DNA from: Acidimicrobiaceae bacterium | GTDB lineage: Bacteria; Actinomycetota; Acidimicrobiia; Acidimicrobiales; Palsa-688 | Direction of reading: 5' to 3' | Length of the DNA stretch: 49,494 nt | Assembly (NCBI GenBank): GCA_003166025.1 | Contig: PMWT01000096.1 | Location: forward strand, 668 to 50,161 | In this document: one piece after another, positions 43,168 to 49,494 of the stretch | Position numbering within the stretch: position 1 is the stretch's first letter | How the letters are laid out: each line of letters begins with the position of its first letter | Notes under the pieces: generated by a model | Databases searched by the model: none | The model's input: the letters and a program-made list of their open reading frames with translations, nothing else | Told to the model about the DNA's origin: nothing | Position numbers and translations under genes: made by a program

Positions 43168-44446
43168 CGGATTATCCTTTCAGTTGAGCCCTGAATCGGT
43201 TCGTTTGAGGACTGGGCCCAGCTCCCTGCGCGAGGTCCGAGCGCGAAAGAGCAGGGCAACTAGGGCACTTCGCGCGCTCCAGCACCCCGCGTGCCTTTGG
43301 GTTACGCTGCTAAAGCCCCCTCGCCTGGTATAACCCATCGCGCTCTTCCTAGCGCAACGAGGGAAGGAGAAACAGGCAACTTCGAGTGGCTATCTTCGTC
43401 AGGTCCGTACCATCATTGACTCCTTCGATAAGGTCGCAGACGAATCGATACTTGTGACATTTATAAGATGAGCCGGACGGTGAAGCGTGAACCAGCGCCC
43501 ACTTGGTGCCCCAAATGGGACCTAGTGCTCGTCTGCTCGTTGGGTAACCCGACTGCCGTGCCACACTCGCGGTTTAGGCTCGTAGCTTTGCGTACCAGGA
43601 TTTCCCCTGGGCTGCCTTTATCGCTGAGCGGGCCACCCCTAGACGGCGAGCTCACTCTCCCAATCGGGCCCCGTCCGCCAAAGGTTGATGAAGAAATGAC
43701 CGAGATCCCGCCCCGGGCGCGAACTGGCTGGCAGACAGGCGTGGCGTGTCGAAAGTCCTGCATGGACGGCACTTCCTCATTGAGAGAAGATGCCGCCGGA
43801 AGTGCGAACTCCGAAGTCGGTGAAAGTGTCGGTCCTGGCTTGGCCAGACGAACAGATCAACACCACTCCACATCCTAGCGTTCGAATATAGCGCCAGCAT
43901 TGGGTCGACCACGCCGACGTTCCGTTCGAACAAAGCGTCGCAGTCCTTGCCGGTCGTCACAGTTTCGGTGGCTACGAGCGACTCGGGCCGACCCGAGGGT
44001 CACGCCGGGGTTGTAGTGCCAATGAGGGTTGCAAGGCCCCGGCGGACATCGGCAAGGACGACATAGCGCTCGCCCTGGTGGGCAAGCGCGGCGGTGACTT
44101 GGTTGGTATCGCCAGCTGGGCGACGCACTACTTGGTCGAGTAGGCCGCCAACGCGCTTGATATTTCAACTCCGTCCACGCTGCGACCGGTGCACTGGAGT
44201 CGTCGCCGCCTCGGGTCGGTCCAAGCGAAGCCGGTCCTCGGCGCCGCTCACCGCGCCACCACCCTCCCTGCCAGCGGACCTCACGGCTCCGGCCAGCTCC
44301 AGCTCGGCGGCCGGCGAGCGGGGGAGGCCCTGAGCCCGAGCCATTTCCGGAACGCGGCGCGCAGCCAAGCCGCCACCGTCCCGGGCTCGAAGCGGACGTC
44401 GGCGAGCAACACCACACCAGGACGGCCTCCCCGGCCCGACGCCGAG
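43168..44446. other. Accessory stretch of about 1.3 kb with gene debris
   Basis: No complete gene is convincing. On the minus strand, directly after the antitoxin stop, GVVLLADVRFEPGTVAAWLR reads well and then loses frame. Further on, LLDQVVRRPAGDTNQVTAAL followed by AHQGERYVVLADVRRGL (stop near 44002) also reads like protein and ends next to the 48-bp repeat. These may be pieces of the toxin or another gene that once followed the antitoxin. Plus frame 43468-43878 and minus frames 43461-43772 and 43652-43960 overlap and cannot all be real. Confidence 0.35.
43966..44013. repeat. 48-bp dispersed repeat, copy 2
   Basis: Matches 19085-19132 at 45 of 48 positions in the same orientation. The middle contains a perfect CTCGGG-ccga-CCCGAG hairpin. 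It lies just past the stop of a minus-strand gene fragment, as a terminator or mobile repeat might. Two copies 25 kb apart in unrelated contexts indicate a dispersed element. Confidence 0.7.
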
Positions 44447-44719
44447 TCAGCCCCCCGAGACGAACGCCTGTGCGGCGACCAAGGCCTCTCGGAGCCGACC
44501 TTCTCGGATGACGTCGGCAGGGGCTTCATCGTCGAGCTGTGGGTTCATGCCGATCAACCACGCGCGGGCAACGTGGGGGCTGTCGACTGTCAGCAGGAGC
44601 TGGAGTACCTGGTAGGTAGCCCTCAGCCGCCGCTCGGCCTCCAAACGCGGCACCTGAGTGCCCCGGGCCCATTGCCCGACACCCTTCGGGTCTCGGACTG
44701 AGGTCATGTAAGCCACCAA
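44447..44719 (-). CDS. Xre/DUF2384-like antitoxin without an intact toxin
   Basis: A 90-residue protein matching actinobacterial antitoxins: DPKGVGQWARGTQVPRLEAE is an HTH recognition region, followed by RRLRATYQVLQLLLTVDSPH and VARAWLIGMNPQLDDEAP, where the WL-G-NP-L--E-P motif is the signature of the Xre/MbcA-type antitoxin C terminus. The start is TTG 44719 or the adjacent GTG, with AGGAGG upstream. The expected partner is a RES-domain toxin just downstream, but only frame-shifted fragments follow. It is divergent from the DUF433 gene and could share its operator. Confidence 0.68.
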   Translation of the reverse strand: MVAYMTSVRDPKGVGQWARGTQVPRLEAERRLRATYQVLQLLLTVDSPHVARAWLIGMNPQLDDEAPADVIREGRLREALVAAQAFVSGG

Positions 44720-44756
44720 CTTCTGCCCGAGGACCTCCTGGAGGCAGCCTTCGGCA

Positions 44757-44783
44757 GTAGCTACATATCGCTACAATGTAGCC
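44757..44783. promoter_or_regulatory. Palindromic operator and -10 for the toxin-antitoxin operon
   Basis: GCTACAT (44760-44766) and ATGTAGC (44776-44782) form a perfect 7-bp inverted repeat with a 9-nt centre, and GCTACA is repeated again inside. TACAAT (44772-44777) is a good -10 whose start point would be at or next to ATG 44784, giving a leaderless message. The overlap of palindrome and promoter is the standard layout for autoregulation by a ribbon-helix-helix antitoxin. Confidence 0.6.
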
Positions 44784-45206
44784 ATGCCCGTTCAGTCGAT
44801 CCGCTTCACCCATCCTGACGTCCACCGGCGCTTGCGCGACGCGGCTGCGCGGAAGGGCACGTCCGCTTCGGCACTCGCGGAACTGCTCATCGACGAGGGA
44901 CTGCGTACTGAGTCCCACCCGCTGATCGTTTTCCGGGACGGGCCATCTGGCCGGCGCGCGGCGCTTGTGAACGGGCCCGACGTCTGGGAGGTGGTAAGTG
45001 CCGTCGTCGATAGCGACATCCCGCCGGGGCAAAGAGAAGAACGGGTCGCCGATTTGCTCGACCTGTCGGTCGCCCAGGTCCGAGCCGCAATGGCGTACTA
45101 CGCAGAGTTCACCGTTGAGGTCGACGGTCGCATCGCCCTCAACCGAGAAGAAGCCGACCGGCGCCTGGCACTATGGGAGCGTCAACAGCGCCTTTTGGCG
45201 CAATGA
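44784..45206 (+). CDS. Antitoxin with ribbon-helix-helix start and DUF433 domain
   Basis: A 140-residue protein. Residues 1-40 (QSIRFTHPDVHRRLRDAAAR, then ASALAELLIDEGL) are a ribbon-helix-helix DNA-binding domain. Residues about 55-125 (ALVNGPDVWEVVSAVVDSDI, ERVADLLDLSVAQVRAAMAY, YAEFTVEVDGRI) are the DUF433 fold. Such proteins, for example the VapB45 type, neutralise a PIN-like toxin and repress their own promoter. ATG 44784 abuts the operator. The stop overlaps the toxin ATG as ATGA, so the toxin is translationally coupled. Confidence 0.85.
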   Translation: MPVQSIRFTHPDVHRRLRDAAARKGTSASALAELLIDEGLRTESHPLIVFRDGPSGRRAALVNGPDVWEVVSAVVDSDIPPGQREERVADLLDLSVAQVRAAMAYYAEFTVEVDGRIALNREEADRRLALWERQQRLLAQ

Positions 45207-45559
45207 AGCTCCTACTCGACGAGCACCACTCGCCAAGGATTGCCGCGGAGCTCGCCAAGGCCGGTCTCGACGTGGTCGCCGCCAGTTCTCGAGAACGGTC
45301 GGGCAACATTAGCGACGAAGATCTCTTGGCCCTTGCCGCGTCGGAAGGACGGGCCGTCGTCACCGAGAACATCGCCGATTTCTGCTTATTGGGCACTCGC
45401 TGGACAACTGAAGGACGCTCCCACGCCGGGATTGTCCTGACACACCCTAGAAAGTTCAACCGGGCGCGGTCGAGCTACCCCGGGTCGCTCATTGCGGCTC
45501 TAAAGAACTTCCTGGAAGAACCTCCGCCGTTGGGCGAGTCCTGGGTCTGGTGGCTATGA
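45203..45559 (+). CDS. DUF5615 PIN-like toxin
   Basis: A 118-residue PIN-like nuclease. MKLLLDEHHSPRIAAELAKA holds the first acidic pair, NISDEDLLALAASEGRAVVT the second, and VTENIADFCLL the third (E-N-x-x-DF). SHAGIVLTHPRKFN is the usual closing strand. These proteins are the toxins of DUF433 antitoxins and probably cleave RNA. ATG 45203 overlaps the antitoxin stop, and a longer in-frame reading from 45173 lies inside the antitoxin gene. The pair is complete and likely functional. Confidence 0.87.
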   Translation: MKLLLDEHHSPRIAAELAKAGLDVVAASSRERSGNISDEDLLALAASEGRAVVTENIADFCLLGTRWTTEGRSHAGIVLTHPRKFNRARSSYPGSLIAALKNFLEEPPPLGESWVWWL

Positions 45560-45716
45560 CCGGACGTGCCCGAGCTCCGGTTGCAGGATAACCACGACCG
45601 AACAGGGTCTTTGTCTTGTTAGCTTTCCGCACCTGACCCTGATTTTTCTTGTTTGTGGAGGTGACCGGACTTGTACTGGCGACTTCCACGATGGAACGTC
45701 GCGCCCTTAGCACCTC

Positions 45717-45893
45717 ATGCCAGAACATGTCGGCCCTGTCGCCCCCCGTTTGTCCGGCTGGCATCGGCTGGAACTGGAGCAGCGAGCCGTGCCGCTCGTG
45801 GGTGCGATGTTAGAAGAAGCTCACCCAACCCCTCGGCAGTGGCAGGATGGCCCTATGCGCATTGCTTCTTGCGTTAGGCATCCCAGATATTGA
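45717..45893 (+). CDS. Possible 58-residue protein coupled to the next open frame
   Basis: An ATG frame (MPEHVGPVAPRLSGWHRLEL, EQRAVPLVGAMLEEAHPTPR) whose TGA overlaps TTG 45890 of the next frame as TTGA, the same coupling seen elsewhere in this window. Its composition is protein-like, but no ribosome site or family is visible. It could be the eroded 3' end of a larger gene. Confidence 0.3.
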   Translation: MPEHVGPVAPRLSGWHRLELEQRAVPLVGAMLEEAHPTPRQWQDGPMRIASCVRHPRY

Positions 45894-48301
45894 CCGCTGT
45901 CCCGATCTACTATGACTACCGACAAGTGCTCGCATCTCCACTTGACCTGGCTGTCTGGATAAAGCAGACGCTGGATGTCCTCGAGTTGGGCCCATTAGTC
46001 GAGGGCCCTGAGTGGGAAAGGCAGCTGCACGAGTTGCGCCTCACCGCTGTCTGGCCCGACTACATCTTGGATTTTGATCGGCCTGAAGTCAATGGCCCTT
46101 TGTGGCGAAAGGAAGCGCTCACGACGCTGGTCAAGGCTGCTCCCCACCGGAGCCCGAGCATCATTCGTGGTGCTAGCTCTATGCCGAGCCCTTCTCGCGT
46201 CAGCCCGAAGGTTGCTGGCACTGCTCCGCTCCTTTCCGTTCGATTTCAGGTCACCATTGTCCGTTCCGACAATAACGAGGCCGAGAGCGGTGCGTCAGCG
46301 CCACGACGACTAGCCGGTACCAGGTTTCCGCTCAGGGACAACCCGAAATCAAGGAGCTGGCTGCACCCGCCGATACAAGTCCTGATGGCCAGAAGGACCA
46401 CTGTAGCCAACCGAGAGCACCTCACCCCTTTGACCGGGCAGAGCAGCGCGGCGGTGGACGTTGGCGCGCCTCGAAGGGCCACCGGAGTGCGCGATAGTGA
46501 AGCCCGCCTCCAGGCTCTCCTTTCCTCACTCGATGACCTTGTGTTCGAGCTCGACGAGGACGGCACTTACCTCGGGATCTGGACCGGCGACGACACCCTG
46601 CTGGCCGCGCCCCGGAGCGAGCTGCTCGGCCGAACAGTTCGCGAGCTCCTCGGCGACGAGGTCGGCCTGCGCCTGACCTCGATCATCGGCCATGTTCTCG
46701 AGACGGGTTGCTCGGAGACTTATGAGTACAGCCTAAAGGTGCCGGCGGGCACGCGGTGGTTCCAGGGCAGGATCACTCCTATCGCTGCTTCGCAGAGCCT
46801 TCCGAGGAGTGCCTGTCTCTTGGTCCGGGACATTACGCTGCAGAAGCTCGCTGAGCTGGCTCGCGACCGAGCCGAAGCGCAGCTCCGGCACCAGGCCCTT
46901 TACGACGGCCTCACCGGGGTGGCCAACCGGCTGGCGCTCATGGACCGCCTGTCCCAAGCCCTGGCAGCCCTGGACCGCAACCATGGCCGTGTCGGGTTGT
47001 TCTTCGTCGACCTCGACAACTTCAAGGCCATCAACGACTCGTTCGGCCACGACGCCGGTGACGCGGTGCTGGCCGAGGTGGGCCGGCGCCTGTCCCGGAT
47101 CTCGCGGCGCAGTGACACGGTGGCCCGCGTCGGGGGGGACGAGTTCGTTTTGCTGCACTCCAACTTGCGTGCCGAGGCCGACGCACGCCTGATCGCCAGT
47201 AGAGCGGTGCGAGCTATCGGCGAGCGCTTCGTGTGGGAGGGCGCCGACCTCACCGTCACCGCCAGTATCGGCGCCGTCGTCACGGCCGACCCGTTGGCCC
47301 GCCCGGGCGTGCTCCTGCGGCAGGCCGACATCGCCTTGTACGAGGCCAAAGGCGCCGGCCGCGCTTGCTTCCGCATCTTTGACGCCGACCGGCACGCCGG
47401 CGTCGCCACCAACCACAATTTCGACTTCGACTTGCGCAGGGCCATCACCGACAACGAGCTCTTCCTCCTCTACCAGCCTTTGTTCGCACTGGGAGCCCGA
47501 TCGCTGCGGGGCGTTGAGGCGCTCGTCCGCTGGCGCCACCCCGAACGCGGGGTCGTCCTGCCGGGCGACTTCATCCCGATGGCCGAAACGTGCGGGCTAA
47601 TAGGCGCCATCGACACTTTCGTGCTGGACGAGGCATGCCGGCAATTGGCGCAGTGGACGGGCGAGGGGGGTTACCCAGCGGACTTCATCGTCTCGGTGAA
47701 CGTGTCAGGGCAGCAACTTTCGGACCTGACGCTGGTCGACCGCATCGCCTCCACCATCAACAAACACCGTATCGTGCCGTCCCAGCTCTGCCTGGAGATC
47801 ACCGAGACGGCAATCATTGGTGAGCTCGGCGACGCGGCTACGACCTTGGCGGCGCTGTCCGAGCTCGGGGTGCTCCTCGCCCTGGACGACTTCGGGACCG
47901 GGTACTCGACGCTCGCCCACCTGCAGCGCCTGAACGTGAACGTCTTGAAGATCGACCGCAGCTTCGTCGAGCAGATAACCGGCAACGACCGGGGCCGTAA
48001 GATCATTAATGCCATCATCGCCATGGCCCACGCCCTTGGGATGTCGGTCGTCGGCGAGGGCATCGAGACGGACCGCCAACTCGGGGAGCTTACGGCGCTC
48101 GGATGCGACGAGGGCCAGGGGTTCTTTTTGGCTCGGCCTGTCCCACCCGACCAGGTGGCCTCGTTCTCCCGCGGGACCGGTGACGCCGCTCGTCACGGCG
48201 CAGTGGCCGCCACGGCGGCTCTCAACGCCGGGTACCGCTCTCCCGAGTTCTACTTGGAGCACCATAAAGACCTTAGAGCGCACTCTGGAGCCGTGGCTTA
48301 G
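45890..48301 (+). CDS. PAS-GGDEF-EAL bifunctional c-di-GMP protein with an unusual N-terminal extension
   Basis: An 803-residue frame. Residues about 205-320 are a PAS domain (SEARLQALLSSLDDLVFELD to LVRDITLQKLAEL). GGDEF follows with YDGLTGVANRLALMDRL, VDLDNFKAINDSFGHDAGD and intact RVGGDEF. EAL has VEALVRWRHPERG, VSVNVSGQQL, LEITETAIIG, LDDFGTGYSTLAHL, VLKIDRSFVEQ and VVGEGIETD. Both enzyme centres look intact. Residues 1-90 (YYDYRQVLASPLDLAVWIKQ, LRLTAVWPDYILDFDRPEVN) read like part of another small protein, and 95-200 is low-complexity. The functional start may be ATG 46385, with the front part a separate or fused gene. The start is therefore uncertain; the enzyme call is firm. Confidence 0.85.
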   Translation: MTAVPIYYDYRQVLASPLDLAVWIKQTLDVLELGPLVEGPEWERQLHELRLTAVWPDYILDFDRPEVNGPLWRKEALTTLVKAAPHRSPSIIRGASSMPSPSRVSPKVAGTAPLLSVRFQVTIVRSDNNEAESGASAPRRLAGTRFPLRDNPKSRSWLHPPIQVLMARRTTVANREHLTPLTGQSSAAVDVGAPRRATGVRDSEARLQALLSSLDDLVFELDEDGTYLGIWTGDDTLLAAPRSELLGRTVRELLGDEVGLRLTSIIGHVLETGCSETYEYSLKVPAGTRWFQGRITPIAASQSLPRSACLLVRDITLQKLAELARDRAEAQLRHQALYDGLTGVANRLALMDRLSQALAALDRNHGRVGLFFVDLDNFKAINDSFGHDAGDAVLAEVGRRLSRISRRSDTVARVGGDEFVLLHSNLRAEADARLIASRAVRAIGERFVWEGADLTVTASIGAVVTADPLARPGVLLRQADIALYEAKGAGRACFRIFDADRHAGVATNHNFDFDLRRAITDNELFLLYQPLFALGARSLRGVEALVRWRHPERGVVLPGDFIPMAETCGLIGAIDTFVLDEACRQLAQWTGEGGYPADFIVSVNVSGQQLSDLTLVDRIASTINKHRIVPSQLCLEITETAIIGELGDAATTLAALSELGVLLALDDFGTGYSTLAHLQRLNVNVLKIDRSFVEQITGNDRGRKIINAIIAMAHALGMSVVGEGIETDRQLGELTALGCDEGQGFFLARPVPPDQVASFSRGTGDAARHGAVAATAALNAGYRSPEFYLEHHKDLRAHSGAVA

Positions 48302-48392
48302 GGTTGACTCAACAATAACTACCTGACTTCGCGTGAGTTCGGGCGAACTGCACATTTCCACTAAAGTATGGAAACGGTGTACAGCAGCGAGC

Positions 48393-49226
48393 ATGATGCC
48401 AGCAGTCGAGGCTGTTTGGCGGCACTTACTGGTGGGCGCCCGGGACGGACGCCGGCGGTGGCCGTCGCTCAGCGCCCTGGCCGCTGAGCTGGGCGCTCCG
48501 ATCTCGACCGGAAGTCGTCCTCGGCGGTTTCGGGGCCGTGGTCGCCCATCTGAAAGCTTCTTTGCGCTTGCCGACTATGTCAACAGGCACAGGGTCGTGG
48601 GCAGTTTCGGGTTCAGGCGCGGCGGCCCCGACGAGGGCAACGTGGCGACCAGTGGTGTCGAGTACTCCGTCCCCACGCCGCTAGGCAGTGGTTACACGGC
48701 GACAGTCGAGTACAGCGTCACTCCCTTTGGTCATGGCGACAACCTGCTCCTCGTTGACACCGAGGCGTCATGGGTGACAAAACGCCTGCCAGTGGAGACT
48801 GTGCCGGAAAGTTACGTAGGCCAGCTCACCGCGTTCAGGAGCCTGTCGTACGCGCAGCTCAGTACGGGCCCGTTCGCCAGGCCCGTCCGTACCCAACTGA
48901 GCGGAGCTGATGCCCGACGCCTCGTGGGAGCGCTCAATTCTCTTCCCCCTGCCCCGGACTTCTTCTGCATGGAGGGTGTCGAGCTCTACTCCATATCTCT
49001 CCACCCGCTCGGCCACGACCGGCCCGCCTACCTACTCCAGGCGCAGTCGTGCGGTTACGACCTGTTCGTTTCGGTGAACGGGACGCCGCTACCACCGTTG
49101 TGGGGTGGCTCTTGCAGGTTCGTCAAACTGCTGCTCGCACTCGTGCCAAGCAGGGCGGCCGGCACCCGGGAATGGGCTGCCAACTGCACCGAGGCACCGA
49201 TGACCGTGACGACCAACCCTATGTAG
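48393..49226 (+). CDS. Unknown protein with a truncated winged-helix start
   Basis: Residues 1-36 (AVEAVWRHLLVGARDGRRRW, PSLSALAAELGAPIST) match the front of a winged-helix protein common in actinobacteria beside type IV toxin-antitoxin genes, then the match stops where the recognition helix should continue. The remaining 240 residues are different: beta-rich, with GSGYTATVEYSVTPFGHGDN, LVGALNSLPPAPDFFCMEGV, YLLQAQSCGYDLFVSVNGTP and WGGSCRFVKLLLALVP. This suggests a fusion of two genes or an artefactual join. ATG 48393 is chosen because it begins the HTH; the open frame extends to 48333. No function is assigned. Confidence 0.5.
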   Translation: MMPAVEAVWRHLLVGARDGRRRWPSLSALAAELGAPISTGSRPRRFRGRGRPSESFFALADYVNRHRVVGSFGFRRGGPDEGNVATSGVEYSVPTPLGSGYTATVEYSVTPFGHGDNLLLVDTEASWVTKRLPVETVPESYVGQLTAFRSLSYAQLSTGPFARPVRTQLSGADARRLVGALNSLPPAPDFFCMEGVELYSISLHPLGHDRPAYLLQAQSCGYDLFVSVNGTPLPPLWGGSCRFVKLLLALVPSRAAGTREWAANCTEAPMTVTTNPM

Positions 49227-49494
49227 CGAGCTGGCAAAGGCAGGCGCCCTTCTGCACGTACTCGTGCGTCGAGCGCGCTTCGCCACCGGCCTTATCGCAG
49301 GCGCGCCGTCGGGCCCCAATCCCTCCCTTGGGCCTCGTAATGTTCCTGTCCCGGGCACCGGGGGCACAGGTCCGGTCCCGGCGACGATTGGAATTCTGTC
49401 GCGGGCTTCGGCCCGGGTCGGCGAGCGCAACACCGTCGATCTGCTCGGATTCCCCTTGAAGAACAAGGGCCTTCGGGCAGCGCATAAAGAACTT
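49227..49494. other. Right-edge stretch, nothing recognised
   Basis: Two minus frames cross these 268 bases (49219-49485 and 49089-49466) and run into the preceding gene on the other strand. Neither has a domain, and one is clearly an Arg/Pro-rich shadow. A gene may begin beyond the edge. Confidence 0.35.

Noticed and set aside
44281-44529. RES-domain toxin downstream of the Xre-type antitoxin
   Set aside because: I looked for RES-family motifs in all minus frames and found none; only short frame-shifted protein-like pieces are present.
1-49494. CRISPR arrays
   Set aside because: No regularly spaced direct repeats of 23-40 bp with unique spacers are present; the repeats seen are tandem or dispersed pairs.

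Overview
The window is high-GC DNA with dense, overlapping operons, many GTG and TTG starts, few strong ribosome binding sites and actinobacterial gene families. It holds TreY/TreZ trehalose synthesis, Lgt, a UvrD2-like helicase, several c-di-GMP enzymes, a pseudopilin cluster and VapBC-like toxin-antitoxin genes. The most likely source is an actinobacterium, probably of the class Acidimicrobiia. That is an inference from gene content; there is no rRNA in the window.

Layout. (1) 1-2478 looks like one end of an integrative conjugative element: a MobF/TrwC relaxase start running off the left edge, a repeat-rich intergenic region, an excisionase, and a tyrosine integrase pointing into the 3' end of a tRNA-Val(GAC). 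(2) 2536-8367 holds treZ, treY and divergent lgt. (3) 8364-12583 is a minus-strand operon of five genes with 1-4 nt overlaps: small protein, D-2-hydroxyacid dehydrogenase, protein kinase, TerY-like VWA protein and PP2C phosphatase. The last three form a TerY-P triad. (4) 13419-16223 holds a DUF5658 membrane protein, oleate hydratase and a small exported protein. (5) 16252-20203 holds two c-di-GMP genes, the first broken by three homopolymer indels. (6) 20327-22432 holds a secreted unknown, a GNAT remnant and a small coiled-coil protein.

(7) 22547-28507 is the most interesting block. It is a tightly coupled minus-strand operon: tandem-HTH/sigma-like protein, coiled-coil protein, P-loop-less ATPase-like protein, BrxD-type ATPase and DEAD-family helicase. 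It resembles the BrxD-BrxHI part of type 2 BREX, or the ATPase-helicase pair of Shango, but no methyltransferase, PglZ or TerB gene accompanies it. It is a candidate uncharacterised anti-phage system. It is divergent from selO (28533-30014).

(8) 30301-33700 is accessory and eroded: a phosphotransferase broken by three single-base losses behind a good promoter, fragments of secreted proteins, and two small minus-strand genes. (9) 34089-38785 holds a UvrD2-like helicase and a secreted FG-GAP/fibronectin protein. (10) 39862-42760 holds three overlapping pseudopilin genes. (11) 42889-45559 holds small genes, a dispersed 48-bp repeat, a lone Xre-type antitoxin and a divergent DUF433/DUF5615 toxin-antitoxin pair with a palindromic operator. 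(12) 45890-49226 holds a GGDEF-EAL protein and a gene with a truncated winged-helix start.

Two otherwise convincing genes are each broken by three single-base indels. Five of the six lie in mononucleotide runs, and five of the six are losses. Uncorrected assembly errors may therefore explain some of the apparent pseudogenes.
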